DNA of 64,000 bases, taken from assembly GCF_036327775.1 (NCBI RefSeq), contig NZ_CP109598.1:2294001-2358000 (forward strand). The letters are read 5' to 3'. The notes under the pieces were generated by a model. The model searched no databases. It saw only the letters and a list, made by a program, of their open reading frames with translations, and was not told where the DNA came from. Positions 1 through 9,047 of this stretch are shown piece after piece. The first letter of the stretch is position 1. The number at the start of each line of letters is the position of its first letter. A program made the translations under genes and the position numbers. The DNA comes from Streptomyces sp. NBC_01498 (GTDB lineage: Bacteria; Actinomycetota; Actinomycetes; Streptomycetales; Streptomycetaceae).

Positions 1-476
1 TTCCACTTCACGCCGAGGAGCAGCTGGACGATCAGTCCGGTCACGAAGGTCGGTACGGAGATGACCACGAGGGTCAGCAGCAGGACGCCGCTGTCGATCG
101 GCCGGCCGCGCCGCAGTCCGGTGAGCACGCCGAGGGTGACGCCGATGATGATCTCGAAGACGATCGCGACGAGGGTGAGCCGGATGGTGATCGGGAAGGA
201 CGTGCCCATGAGTTCGGTGACCTTCTGGCCGTTGAAGGCCGTTCCGAAGTCGCCGGTGAAGACGTTGCCCATGTAGGTGGCGTATTGCTGCCATACGGGT
301 TTGTCGAGGCCGAACTCGCGGCGGAGCTGGGCGGCGGTCGCCGCGTCGCACTGCCGTTCGCCGCAGAGGCCCGCGATGGGGTCGCCCATGACATTGACCA
401 TGAGGAAGATCAACAGCGTGGCACCGATGAAGACCGGGATCATCTGGAGCAGACGCCGGATCACATAACGTCCCAT
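1..476 (-). CDS. Peptide ABC transporter permease, DppB/OppB type (3' end cut by window)
   Basis: This is an inner-membrane permease of a peptide importer. Reading leftward from the ATG at 476, the protein begins MGRYVIRRLLQMIPVFIGAT and continues with a hydrophobic first segment, as in DppB-family proteins. A periplasmic-type loop containing GLCGERQCDA follows, then QLRREFGLDKPVWQQY, the usual loop after the first membrane helix. The frame is still open at base 1, so about 158 residues are visible and the C-terminal half, with the EAA loop, lies outside. It starts 97 bases after the upstream binding-protein gene ends and is probably in the same transcription unit. Family assignment is firm. 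The exact peptide substrate cannot be inferred. Confidence 0.85.
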   Translation of the reverse strand, partial: MGRYVIRRLLQMIPVFIGATLLIFLMVNVMGDPIAGLCGERQCDAATAAQLRREFGLDKPVWQQYATYMGNVFTGDFGTAFNGQKVTELMGTSFPITIRLTLVAIVFEIIIGVTLGVLTGLRRGRPIDSGVLLLTLVVISVPTFVTGLIVQLLLGVKW

Positions 477-573
477 GCGGGGCTCCCGGGGTCGTGGTCG
501 GGCCTGGGGCCTGACGCGGGGACCGCCCGGCGGGGCGCGGCGGGGGTGCGCCGGGCCGGGCGGTCGTCCGGTG

Positions 574-2208
574 TCAGCTCACCTTGATCTCGTTGTAGAC
601 GGGGACGCTGAACGGGTTGAGCTCGACGTTGCTCAGCCGCTCCGAGTAGCCGGCGCTGCCGTTCTGGTACCAGAGCGGGATGGCGGCCATGTTGTCCCGT
701 ACGACGCCCTCGGCCTGCTGGAACTTCTTGATCGCGGTCGCGGTGTCGCTCTCGGCGTTGGCCTGGTCGATGAGCTTGTCGAACTCGGCGTTGGTCCACT
801 TGCCGTCGTTGGACGAGGCGTTGGTGAAGTAGAGCGGCTGGAGGAAGTTCTGGATCAGCGGGTAGTCCATCTGCCAGCCGGCCCGGAAGGGGCCGGGCAT
901 CTTCTTCTGGGTGATCTGGTTGCGGTAGTCCGCGAAGGTGCCGACGGGCCGGCCGACACACGCCCGGTCGTCGCCGAGGGTGTTGTTGATGCTGTTGCAG
1001 ACGGCGTCGATCCAGTCCTTGTGGGAGCCGGTGTCCGCGTTGTACGTGAGCTGGATGCGCCCGCCCGGCAGTCCGCCGCCGTCGGCGATCATCTTCTTCG
1101 CGGCGGCGGGGTCGAAGTCGCACGCCTTGCCGCAGAGCCCGGCCTGGAAGCCGCCGGCCTTGCCGAGGACCGGGGAGGTCCAGTCGGTGGCCGGGGTACG
1201 GGTCTTCTGGAAGATGGTCTCGGTGATCTGCTCGCGGTTGATGGCCATCGACAGACCGGTGCGGACCTTGACCGCGTCCGGGGTGTTCCACGCCTTGTCG
1301 TAGTACGGGAAGGCGAGGGTCTGGATGATGCCCGCGGGGGTGTTGATGTAGCGGGAGCCCAGGTCGGCGGGGGCGTTCTTGAGCTGGGAGGCCGGGACGT
1401 CGTCGACGAGGTCGAGGTTTCCGGCCGTCAGGTCGGTGTAGGCGGTGTTGTTGTCGGTGTAGACCTTCAGGTCCACGCCGCCGTTCTTCGCCTTGTCGGG
1501 GCCCGGGTACTTGTCCCAGGTGCGCAGGGACATCTGCGAGCCCTTGGTGTACGAGTCGACGGCGTACGGCCCGTTGCCGACGGGCTTGGCGAGCCAGCCC
1601 GCGTGGTCCTTGAAGAACGCGGTGGGCAGGGGCGCGAACGCGGCGTACCCGAGGGTGTCCGGCCAGGTGGAGAACTTCTGGGACAGCTTGACGGTGAACG
1701 TCTGCGGGCCGGTGACCTTGAGGCCGGACAGGGTGGTGGCGGTGGGCTGCCCGGAGTCGGGGTGGACGGCCTGGTAGCCGTCGATCTGGCCGAAGAAGTA
1801 GGCGTTGCGCTGGTTGTTGCGCAGGTTCGCGCCGTAGTTCCAGGCGTCCACGAAGGACTTCGCGGTGACCTTCTCGCCGTTGCTGAAGGTCCAGCCGTTC
1901 TTCACGGTGACGGTGAAGTTGACGGAGTCCTTCGTCTCGATCTTCTCGGCGAGCATGTTCTCGGCCTTGGCGGTCTTCGGGTTGTAGCGCTTGAGCCCCC
2001 GGAAGACCATGTCGAGGACCTTGCCGCCCTGGACCTCGTTGGTGTTGGCGGGCTCCAGCGGGTTCTGCGGGTCGCCCCAGGAGGAGCTGAGGACTCCGTC
2101 GGCGCCGCTGCCGCCGCTGCCGCTGCCCCCACCGCCGCCGCAGGCGGTCGCGGTGAGGGCGACGGCGAGCGCGCCCGCGGCCCACTTGGCGTGCGTGGCT
2201 CCGCTCAT
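574..2208 (-). CDS. Peptide-binding lipoprotein of an ABC transporter (family 5 solute-binding protein)
   Basis: This is an extracytoplasmic oligopeptide-binding protein of 544 residues. The start at 2208 is chosen because AGGAGG lies 7 bases upstream; an in-frame upstream ATG at 2253 has no such site. The protein opens MSGATHAKWAAGALAVALTA followed by TACGG, a lipoprotein signal with the lipid-attached Cys near residue 24. A Gly/Ser linker comes next, then a typical SBP_bac_5 body (SWGDPQNPLEP, MVFRGLKRYNP, GLSMAINREQI, AFPYYDKAW). It lies downstream of the bldK-like operon behind a strong terminator and feeds the permease at the window edge. Gene order suggests it is the neighbour of bldKE, a separate importer. 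Confidence 0.88.
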   Translation of the reverse strand: MSGATHAKWAAGALAVALTATACGGGGGSGSGGSGADGVLSSSWGDPQNPLEPANTNEVQGGKVLDMVFRGLKRYNPKTAKAENMLAEKIETKDSVNFTVTVKNGWTFSNGEKVTAKSFVDAWNYGANLRNNQRNAYFFGQIDGYQAVHPDSGQPTATTLSGLKVTGPQTFTVKLSQKFSTWPDTLGYAAFAPLPTAFFKDHAGWLAKPVGNGPYAVDSYTKGSQMSLRTWDKYPGPDKAKNGGVDLKVYTDNNTAYTDLTAGNLDLVDDVPASQLKNAPADLGSRYINTPAGIIQTLAFPYYDKAWNTPDAVKVRTGLSMAINREQITETIFQKTRTPATDWTSPVLGKAGGFQAGLCGKACDFDPAAAKKMIADGGGLPGGRIQLTYNADTGSHKDWIDAVCNSINNTLGDDRACVGRPVGTFADYRNQITQKKMPGPFRAGWQMDYPLIQNFLQPLYFTNASSNDGKWTNAEFDKLIDQANAESDTATAIKKFQQAEGVVRDNMAAIPLWYQNGSAGYSERLSNVELNPFSVPVYNEIKVS

Positions 2209-2327
2209 GGAGTTCCTCCTGAGTCCCGAATATCGCTTAGGCCCAAATATCACTCCATCAGGGACGGGGGCGCGCGTTAACTACGGCCGTCCGGGAACGC
2301 CCCGGGCCGCGACGACCGCCCCACGAC

Positions 2328-2361
2328 GACACCCCCGGCCGCTGCTGCGGCCGGGGGTGTC
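2328..2361 (-). terminator. Strong hairpin terminator after the bldK-like operon
   Basis: A perfect 15-base-pair stem (2328-2342 with 2347-2361) closes on the four-base loop TGCT. It lies about 95 bases past the stop of the second ATPase gene and before the next binding-protein gene. There is no U-tract, as is usual in Streptomyces. Confidence 0.8.
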
Positions 2362-2456
2362 CGGGTCGTACACGCGCGGGTGGTACGGGCGGTGCGTGCC
2401 GCGGGGCGCGTTCCGCCTCGTACGCGGGAGGGCTCGTACGCGGGGGAGCCCGCGTA

Positions 2457-3578
2457 CTAGCTCGGCGCGCCGTGCTCCTCTTCGAGGCTCACCAGCGCCG
2501 GGTCCAGGACCACGTCCTCCTCGCGGGGAGCGATGGTCGGCTCCTCCGGGAAGTGGCACGCGGTCAGGTGGCCCGGCCGGTTGCCGGTGATCTGGACCAG
2601 CGGCGGCTCGTCCGTCGCGCACTTCTCCTGGGCCTTCCAGCACCGGGTGCGGAAGCGGCAGCCGGACGGCGGCATGATCGGCGAGGGCACGTCGCCGGAG
2701 AGGCGGATGCGCTCCTTCTTCGCCGAGTCGACGTCCGGCTCGGGCACGGCCGAGAGCAGGGCGTGGGTGTACGGGTGCCGGGGCCGGTTGTAGAGCGACT
2801 CGCGGTCGGCGACCTCCACCACCTTGCCCAGGTACATCACGGCCACGCGCTCGGAGAAGTGCCGCACCACGGCCAGGTCGTGGGCGATGAAGAGGAAGGC
2901 GATGCCCAGCTCGTCACGGACCTTCTGGAGCAGGTTGACCACCTGCGCCTGGATCGACACGTCGAGCGCGGAGACCGGCTCGTCGGCGACGATCAGCTTC
3001 GGCTCCAGCGCCAGCGCCCGCGCGACTCCGATGCGCTGCCGCTGGCCGCCCGAGAACTCGTGCGGGAAACGGTTGTAGTGCTCCGGGTTGAGGCCGACGA
3101 TCTCCAGCAGCTCCCGCGCGCGGGCCTCCCGCCCACCGGCCGGGTTGATGCCGTTGACCTCCATCGGGCTCTTGATGATGGTGCCGACGGTCTGCCGGGG
3201 GTTCAGCGACGAGTACGGGTCCTGGAAGATCATCTGGATCTCGGACCTGATGGGCGCCATCTGGCGGCGGCCCGCGTGGGTGATGTCGCGACCCGCGTAG
3301 GTGATCGTGCCGGCGGTGGGCTCCAGCAGCCGGGTGATGAGCCGGCCGGTGGTGGACTTGCCGCAGCCGGACTCGCCGACGAGGCCGAGGCTCTCACCCG
3401 CGTAGATGGACAGGTCGATGCCGTCCACGGCCTTGACGGCGCCGACCCGGCGCTTGAAGGGGAAGCCGCCGTAGATGGGGAAGTGCATGGCGAGGTTCTC
3501 GACGGAGAGCAGGGGCTCGCCCCGCCCGTCGGTCGCCTCGACTGAACCCTGCTTCGGCAGAGTGACGTTCTCGCTCAT
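2457..3578 (-). CDS. bldKE: Peptide ABC transporter ATPase, DppF/OppF type (BldKE-like)
   Basis: This is the second ATPase of a peptide importer, 373 residues. The order is N-terminal beta-sheet, Walker [13 protein letters not shown] near residue 67, signature LSGGQ-type [15 protein letters not shown] near 165, Walker [13 protein letters not shown] near 185, and the H-loop in FIAHDLAVV. The C-terminal oligopeptide-transporter region carries the usual [15 protein letters not shown] cysteine cluster near residues 300-315, which in related proteins binds an iron-sulfur cluster. It follows the first ATPase gene by 14 bases, and a GGGAGA sequence precedes the ATG. The bldK name rests on operon order (permease, lipoprotein, permease, ATPase, ATPase) next to typA. 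Confidence 0.82.
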   Translation of the reverse strand: MSENVTLPKQGSVEATDGRGEPLLSVENLAMHFPIYGGFPFKRRVGAVKAVDGIDLSIYAGESLGLVGESGCGKSTTGRLITRLLEPTAGTITYAGRDITHAGRRQMAPIRSEIQMIFQDPYSSLNPRQTVGTIIKSPMEVNGINPAGGREARARELLEIVGLNPEHYNRFPHEFSGGQRQRIGVARALALEPKLIVADEPVSALDVSIQAQVVNLLQKVRDELGIAFLFIAHDLAVVRHFSERVAVMYLGKVVEVADRESLYNRPRHPYTHALLSAVPEPDVDSAKKERIRLSGDVPSPIMPPSGCRFRTRCWKAQEKCATDEPPLVQITGNRPGHLTACHFPEEPTIAPREEDVVLDPALVSLEEEHGAPS

Positions 3579-3592
3579 GTCTCTGCGTCTCC

Positions 3593-4654
3593 CTAGCCAA
3601 GCCGGGGCTTGATCTGATCAATGAAGATGGTCTGCTTCTGGTCCGCCGTGAGGTGGCAGGCCGCGGCGCGTCCGTCCGCCAGCGGGGGCCGTTCGCCGGA
3701 GCACCGGGCCCCGGTCACCTGCTCGGTGAAGGCGCAGCGCGGGTGGAACGGGCAGCCGGAGGGGGGGTTGAGCAGGCTCGGCGGGCTGCCCGGAATGGGC
3801 ATGAGCGCCTCGTTGAGGTCGCCGCCCAGGCGCGGCATCGAGCTGAGCAGACCCCAGGTGTAGGGGTGCTTGGGCTCCCGGAGCACGTCGCGGACGGTGC
3901 CGCGCTCCACCGCCCGGCCCGCGTACATCACCAGCAGGTCGTCCGCCATGTTGGCGATGACGCCCAGGTCGTGGGTGATGAAGACGATCGCGGAGCCGAA
4001 CTCCTGCTGGAGGTCTCTGAGCAGGTCCAGGATCTGGGCCTGCACGGTGACGTCCAGCGCGGTGGTGGGCTCGTCGGCGATCAGCAGGTCGGGGTCGCAG
4101 ATCAGGGCCATGGCGATCATGGCGCGCTGGCGCATACCGCCGGAGAACTGGTGCGGGAAGTCGCTGAAGCGGGTCGCGGGCTGCGGGATGCCGACCTTGT
4201 CGAGCATCTCGATGGCGCGCGCCTTCGCCTCCTTCTTGGAGGCGCCGGTGTGCTTCATGTACGGCTCCGCGATCTGGCGGCCCACCGTGTAGTACGGGGA
4301 CAGCGCCGTCAGCGGGTCCTGGAAGATCATCGCGGCCTTGTTGCCGCGGATCTTCTCCAGGTCGCCCTCGCGGGCACCGATCAGCTCCTGGCCGTCGAGC
4401 CGGATCTGCCCGGTGACCGTGCTGCTCTTGGGGTTGTGCAGGCCGAGGACGGCCAGGTTCGTCACGGACTTGCCGGACCCCGACTCGCCCACGATTCCCA
4501 GGGTCTTGCCCCGCTCGACGTCGAAGGACAGGCCGTCGACCGCCTTGACGATGCCGTCCTCGGTGGAGAACTGCACCCGCAGATCGCGGACCGAGAGGAA
4601 GGCCTCCGACCCGGTCGGGGCCGGGGTGTCTTCTGTCTTGGTCAGTGTGGTCAC
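3593..4654 (-). CDS. bldKD: Peptide ABC transporter ATPase, DppD/OppD type (BldKD-like)
   Basis: This is the first ATPase of the importer, 353 residues. Translation starts at a GTG at 4654 with AGGAG 9 bases upstream. Visible motifs are Walker A GESGSGKSVTNLAVLG near residue 56, signature FSGGMRQRAMIAMAL near 170, Walker B LIADEPTTALDV near 190, and H-loop FITHDLGVIANM. The C-terminal CPFHPRCAFTEQVTGARC cysteine cluster, present in most OppD-type ATPases, lies near residues 303-320. It is 10 bases from the preceding permease gene, so translation is likely coupled. With the downstream ATPase it should form the heterodimer powering peptide uptake. Confidence 0.82.
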   Translation of the reverse strand: MTTLTKTEDTPAPTGSEAFLSVRDLRVQFSTEDGIVKAVDGLSFDVERGKTLGIVGESGSGKSVTNLAVLGLHNPKSSTVTGQIRLDGQELIGAREGDLEKIRGNKAAMIFQDPLTALSPYYTVGRQIAEPYMKHTGASKKEAKARAIEMLDKVGIPQPATRFSDFPHQFSGGMRQRAMIAMALICDPDLLIADEPTTALDVTVQAQILDLLRDLQQEFGSAIVFITHDLGVIANMADDLLVMYAGRAVERGTVRDVLREPKHPYTWGLLSSMPRLGGDLNEALMPIPGSPPSLLNPPSGCPFHPRCAFTEQVTGARCSGERPPLADGRAAACHLTADQKQTIFIDQIKPRLG

Positions 4655-4664
4655 GGTCGTTCTC

Positions 4665-5642
4665 CTAGGCGAGGCGCACGCGCGGGTCGATGAGGGCGTA
4701 GGCGAGGTCCACGACGATGTTCAGGAGCAGGATGAAGAACGCTCCGAACAGCATCACACCCATCGTCAGCGGCAGGTCCTTGGTGAGGGAGGACTCCACC
4801 GCCAGGCGGCCGACACCGGCCAGGTCGAAGGTGAACTCGGTGACCACGGCGCCGGCCAGCAGACCGCTGAGGTCCATGCCGAGAATGGTCACGATGGGGG
4901 CGAGCGAGCCGCGCCAGGCGTAGCGGAAGAAGACGTACGAGCGCCGCATGCCCTTGGCACGCGCGGTGCGGACGTGCTCCTCCTGAAGCTGTTCGATCAT
5001 CGTCGAGCGCGCCATACGGGTGTACTGCGCGGTGAAGATCGTCGCCATGACGGCCCAGGGGATCAGCAGGCCGACGGCCCAGCCGACCGGATCCTCCGTG
5101 AACGGAACGTACTTGGGGTTCTCCATCCAGCCCGTGCTGTAGACGAAAAGCCCGAGAACGATCGGCCCCAGGAAGTAGATCTGGAAGGAGCTGAGCACCA
5201 TCGAGGCGCCGCTGACGACCTTGTCGAGGGCGGTGCCGCGCTTCCACGCGGCGAGCAGACCCGAACCGAGGCCCAGCACCAGGAAGATGACCAGACCACC
5301 GACGGTCAGCGACAGCGTCAGCGGGAAGCGGTCCATGATCGAGTCCCAGACGAAGTTGCCGCTGTCGAAGGAGACACCGAGACACGGGGCGGCACAGTGA
5401 CCGATGGCGAAGTCACGGCCGGCCACGATACCCACCATGAAGTCCCAGAACTGCGTGGGAATGGGCTTGTCGAGACCGAGATTCGCCCGGATGACCGCGA
5501 GGTTCTCAGGCGAACAGTTCTTGCCGCACGACAGGGCCGCGAAGTCCTGGGGGATCGCGTAGAACAGGAAGAAGGTGAAGGCGCCGATCAAGAACATGAT
5601 GACGACCGCACCGGTCAACCTGCGGAGGAGAAAACGAAGCAT
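4665..5642 (-). CDS. bldKC: Peptide ABC transporter permease, DppB type (BldKC-like)
   Basis: This is a membrane permease of 325 residues. The ATG at 5642, which gives MLRFLLRRLTGAVVIMFLIGA, is chosen as start because this is the canonical DppB N-terminus. A longer open frame to 5723 is Pro/Ser-rich and would run into the hairpin upstream. There are six predicted membrane segments. The EAA-type cytoplasmic loop is seen as EEHVRTARAKGMRRSYVFFRY near residue 225. The LSCGKNCSPENLAVIRANLG loop follows the first helix. It lies between the lipoprotein gene and the ATPase genes, preceded by an intercistronic hairpin that may lower its expression relative to the lipoprotein. Confidence 0.83.
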   Translation of the reverse strand: MLRFLLRRLTGAVVIMFLIGAFTFFLFYAIPQDFAALSCGKNCSPENLAVIRANLGLDKPIPTQFWDFMVGIVAGRDFAIGHCAAPCLGVSFDSGNFVWDSIMDRFPLTLSLTVGGLVIFLVLGLGSGLLAAWKRGTALDKVVSGASMVLSSFQIYFLGPIVLGLFVYSTGWMENPKYVPFTEDPVGWAVGLLIPWAVMATIFTAQYTRMARSTMIEQLQEEHVRTARAKGMRRSYVFFRYAWRGSLAPIVTILGMDLSGLLAGAVVTEFTFDLAGVGRLAVESSLTKDLPLTMGVMLFGAFFILLLNIVVDLAYALIDPRVRLA

Positions 5643-5694
5643 GGCGGGTGGCTGCTCTCTTCGGAAGCGGCTGGACGTGAGGGGCGTGGAGGGT

Positions 5695-5730
5695 CCCGGG
5701 GGTGCGCTCCGCCTGGCGCGCACCCCCGGG
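5695..5730 (-). terminator. Intercistronic hairpin between the lipoprotein and second permease genes
   Basis: A perfect 13-base-pair stem (5695-5707 with 5718-5730) has a 10-base loop. It sits 20 bases past the lipoprotein stop and 52 bases before the next start. It could be a partial terminator or an mRNA-stabilising 3' hairpin that keeps binding protein in excess, a common arrangement in ABC operons. Its effect is inferred. Confidence 0.65.
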
Positions 5731-5749
5731 AATCAGCCGTGCTGTGCCA

Positions 5750-7552
5750 CTACGGCGTCTTCAGGTACAGCTCGTTGATGTTGATGTAGCTGGAGTTGGT
5801 GCTGTAGCGGGCGCCACCGACGTTCGAACCGAACAGCATGAGCTGCTTCGAGTAGTAGACCGGGGCGGCCGGGTTGATCTCTTCCACGATGCGGTGGTGA
5901 GCCTCTTCCCACTTCTTGGCAGCGGCCTCGGGCTCGAGCTTCACGGCCTCCTGGATGAGGCTGTTGACCTGCGGGTCGTTGATGTGCGAGTAGTTCGGCT
6001 GACCATCGGCGACCAGCGTGCCGTCGTAGACCGGCGTGATGACGGTCGACGGGGAGGACCAGTCCTGGCCCCAGCCGGACATGTACATGTCGAAGGCGTT
6101 GTCGAGCTTGCCGATCTGCTCGTAGAAGCTCGCGGAGTCGATCTCCTTGGCCTGGACGTCGATGCCGATCTTGGACAGCGCGTCCTTGATGATGACCTGC
6201 TGCTTCTGCGCGCGCGGCGTGTTCGAGTAGGCGTAGGTCAGCTTCGTGCCGTCCTTGAAGCCCGCTTCCTTCAGCAGCTCCTTGGCCTTCTCGACGTTGC
6301 CGTTCGGGGTCTTCTGCTTGCCGAACGGGTCGTACGACGCGTCGTAGCCGGGCAGGGTCGGGGCCATCAGGCCACCGGCCAGCTCGCCGCCGTACTTGCC
6401 ACCGTCGGCCTGGATCATGGCCTGGTTCGGGATCGCGTAGGTGATCGCGTCACGGACCTTCTTGTCCTTGACCCGGTCCAGGTTGAACGTCAGCTGCCAC
6501 ACGTAGGGCTGGTAGCCCTTGATGGTGCGCTTGTTGACGGCCGGGTCGCCCACGACGTCCTGGATCTGCGCGGGGTCCACCGGGGTGGTGAACTGGATGG
6601 CGCTCTTGGCCTCACCCTGGTCGGCGATCAGACGCTTGGTCTGGCTGGACGCCTCGACGGTGGTGGTGAAGTCGTAGCCGTCCACGTACTGGTGACGGAC
6701 CGAGTCGGTCGCCGGGTCCCAGTTCGTGTTCTTGACCAGCGTGATCGACTTGCCGGCCTTGTAGTCGGCGATCTTGTACGGGCCGAGCGACTTCGGCGCC
6801 TTGTCGTACTTCTCCTTCGTGTCCTGCTTCTCGGGCACGATGGCGTAGCCGGCCATGGCCAGCGCCTGCGGGAGGTCCGGCTGGGCCTTGTCGAAGTGGA
6901 AGACGACCGTCTTCGCGTCCGGGGTCTCCAGGACCGTGTCGGGCAGGTGCTTGCCCTTGTACGGGCCGTCCGGGAGCGCCTTGCGGTACTCGGGGCCGTT
7001 CAGCCAGGTCTGGATGAAGCTCGGGCCGTCGAAGATGAACTCCGCGTACATCCGCTCGATCGAGTGGCGGACGTCGGCGGACGTGATGACGGTGCCGTCC
7101 TCGTCCTTGATGCCGTCCTTCAGCGTGTACGTCCAGGTCTTGCCGCCGTCGGAGGACTTGCCGGAGTCGGTGGCGATGTCACCGACGACGGTCAGGTTGC
7201 CCTTCGCGTCCTCCTGGTAGTTCGTCAGCTTGCGGTGGATCAGGTTCGCGAACTGACCGGCGTCGCTGACGTAGATCTGACCCGGGTCCATGTGCGTCAG
7301 GTCGGACTGGAGGTAGACGCCGATCTTGCCACCGGGCTTGGCGCCCGGAACTTCCTTGGCGGGACCGGTCGACGCGGCGACGTCACCGTAGGCGACGGGC
7401 GCCGACTGAGCCGCCGCGTCCTCCTGCGTCTTGGATTCGTCCTTGGTGTTGCTCTTACCGCCGCCGTCGTTCGAGCAACCGGTGAGCGCCAGTGAGCCGG
7501 CGGCCACGGCTATGACCGCGGTCCGCATCAGGCTTGATCGGATGGGCTTCAT
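5750..7552 (-). CDS. bldKB: Oligopeptide-binding lipoprotein (BldKB-like)
   Basis: This is a secreted, membrane-tethered peptide-binding protein of 600 residues. The start at 7552 (MKPIRSSLMRTAVIAVAAGS) has AGGTG upstream. It gives a lipoprotein signal ending LALTGC, with the Cys near residue 25, then a Gly/Lys-rich linker. Binding-protein features include GKIGVYLQSDLTHMDPGQIY, YADAYDFTTTVEASS-type segments and GWGQDWSSPSTV near the C-terminus. It is longer than typical OppA, as is BldKB of S. coelicolor from memory. BldK imports an extracellular oligopeptide signal needed for aerial growth in that species; the same role here is inferred from synteny, not proven. Confidence 0.82.
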   Translation of the reverse strand: MKPIRSSLMRTAVIAVAAGSLALTGCSNDGGGKSNTKDESKTQEDAAAQSAPVAYGDVAASTGPAKEVPGAKPGGKIGVYLQSDLTHMDPGQIYVSDAGQFANLIHRKLTNYQEDAKGNLTVVGDIATDSGKSSDGGKTWTYTLKDGIKDEDGTVITSADVRHSIERMYAEFIFDGPSFIQTWLNGPEYRKALPDGPYKGKHLPDTVLETPDAKTVVFHFDKAQPDLPQALAMAGYAIVPEKQDTKEKYDKAPKSLGPYKIADYKAGKSITLVKNTNWDPATDSVRHQYVDGYDFTTTVEASSQTKRLIADQGEAKSAIQFTTPVDPAQIQDVVGDPAVNKRTIKGYQPYVWQLTFNLDRVKDKKVRDAITYAIPNQAMIQADGGKYGGELAGGLMAPTLPGYDASYDPFGKQKTPNGNVEKAKELLKEAGFKDGTKLTYAYSNTPRAQKQQVIIKDALSKIGIDVQAKEIDSASFYEQIGKLDNAFDMYMSGWGQDWSSPSTVITPVYDGTLVADGQPNYSHINDPQVNSLIQEAVKLEPEAAAKKWEEAHHRIVEEINPAAPVYYSKQLMLFGSNVGGARYSTNSSYININELYLKTP

Positions 7553-7653
7553 GATGCTGCTTGCACCTACCTGTGAGTTTGTTATCCAGAAGTGCTGCCC
7601 GGCCATCCGGTTGCCCGGCGCTGGGGGAGGCAGCGGCCCCCCGCTCATGGACG

Positions 7654-8691
7654 TCACCGTCCGGTCTTGGGGTCGAACGCGTCGCGGACCGAGTCACCGA
7701 GAAGGTTGAAGGCCAGGACGAAAATCACGAGTGCGGCGCCCGGGAAGAGCATGAACGCCGGGTCCTGCTCGTAGATCTTGGCGCCGATGGCGAACATGCG
7801 GCCCCAGTCCGGGGTCGGTTCGACGAAGCCGACGCCGACGAAGGAGAGGAACGCGATGGTCAGGATGGCGCTGGGCAGCATGTACGTGCCCTGCACCAGG
7901 ATCGGCGTCACGATGTTGGGCAGGATCTCCTTGCGGACGATCCGCCACCGGGAGGCACCCGACACCTTGGCCGCCTCGACGAACTCCCGCTCGCGCAGGG
8001 TGAGTACGGAACTTCGCACCAGGCGCGCCATACCCATCCAGCCGAGGAACCACATCACGAGGATGATCGCCACCGAGCGGAGGTAGGTGGGGGTCTCGTC
8101 CGTCGGGGAGACGAACAGCGAGACCACGACGGGCATGAACGCGATGAAGAACAGCTGGCTGGGGAACGCGAGGAAGAAGTCCGTCACCCGGCCGAGCCAG
8201 TAGTCCGTCTTGCCGCCGAAGTAACCGCCGACCATACCGATGATCACGCCGGTGAGGACGCTGAGGAAGGTCAGCACGAGCGCCATGTAGAGGGAGGTGC
8301 GCATGCCGTAGATCAGCATGGTGAAGACGTCACGGCCCAGGTTGGGCTCGACACCGAACCAGAACTCCCCGGAGACACCGCCGAAGCTGCCCGTGGGCAT
8401 CGCGAAGTCGTCGAGCAGGAAGGGGTAGTCGGGCTCCTGCGCGTAGAGCGTGTAGGGGTTCTTGCCGTAGAGGGCCGAGATGACGGGCGCGAGCGCCGCG
8501 ACGGCGAAGTAGAAGATCACCACGAGCGCGGAGATCACACCGGTCCGGTCGCGCTTGAAGCGCGTCCACATCAACTGGCCCGGCGACTGCCCGGTGTGGG
8601 GCTTGCCGTCCGCGGTGTCCGTCTTGATCGCGGTCTCGCTGTCCAAGGTGATCGAGGGTCCGTTGGCCTCGGTCTCTGTTGGACTGGTCAT
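7654..8691 (-). CDS. bldKA: Peptide ABC transporter permease, DppC type (BldKA-like)
   Basis: This is the first gene of the bldK-like operon, encoding a 345-residue permease. The ATG at 8691 (MTSPTETEANGPSITLDSET) follows GGACAC and starts the usual soluble N-terminal tail. The OppC-type helix FKRDRTGVISALVVIFYFAV comes next. The EAA loop EREFVEAAKVSGASRWRIVR lies near residue 225, and SFVGVGFVEPTPDWGRM is the conserved DppC segment. An open frame continues upstream to 8985 but is Arg/Pro-rich noise. A small open frame with a near-perfect ribosome site precedes it at 8934-9047. Placing the DppC-type permease before the lipoprotein matches the bldKABCDE order. Confidence 0.83.
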   Translation of the reverse strand: MTSPTETEANGPSITLDSETAIKTDTADGKPHTGQSPGQLMWTRFKRDRTGVISALVVIFYFAVAALAPVISALYGKNPYTLYAQEPDYPFLLDDFAMPTGSFGGVSGEFWFGVEPNLGRDVFTMLIYGMRTSLYMALVLTFLSVLTGVIIGMVGGYFGGKTDYWLGRVTDFFLAFPSQLFFIAFMPVVVSLFVSPTDETPTYLRSVAIILVMWFLGWMGMARLVRSSVLTLREREFVEAAKVSGASRWRIVRKEILPNIVTPILVQGTYMLPSAILTIAFLSFVGVGFVEPTPDWGRMFAIGAKIYEQDPAFMLFPGAALVIFVLAFNLLGDSVRDAFDPKTGR

Positions 8692-8933
8692 GATGTGTCC
8701 ATTCACGGGTGTCGGGTGACCCGCGGTCCTGCGGCACGATGAGCGGCCGAGTGGTGTGCACTCGTTCCGCCGGGTCCGCCGCGCGATACTCCTCCGTGCC
8801 TGCCCGGTGTCCGGAGCGGATGTGTCCGCGCCGAACCCCCCGCCCGGGGAGTGTCCGACGGCGGAAAGGCTGGAGAAGCGTCGATCGGGGTGGATTTCAC
8901 CCCAGGAACGCGAGCTGAGCGGTGGTCCGGGTC

Positions 8934-9047
8934 TCAGAAGGGTCGGTCGCTGCCCGCGACCCGACCGGATGAGCGGCGCTGGCAATAACCCCTCGCACGA
9001 GTCGTCGGCGACGGCCCGGCCTCACTGGCGCACTCGACACCGCGCAT
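8934..9047 (-). CDS. Possible 37-residue leader peptide upstream of bldKA
   Basis: A 37-codon frame (MRGVECASEAGPSPTTRARG...) ends 242 bases before bldKA. Its ATG at 9047 is preceded by GAGGAGG at an ideal spacing of about 6 bases, one of the best ribosome sites in the window. It has two Cys and several Arg codons but no recognisable domain. It could be a translated leader regulating the bldK-like operon, a separate small protein, or a chance match. No homolog is recognised, and confidence rests only on the ribosome site. Confidence 0.35.
   Translation of the reverse strand: MRGVECASEAGPSPTTRARGYCQRRSSGRVAGSDRPF

Noticed and set aside
461..2280. Long open frames on both strands overlapping the peptide-binding gene
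   Set aside because: They are out-of-frame shadows of a lipoprotein gene that has signal, lipobox, fold motifs and AGGAGG.
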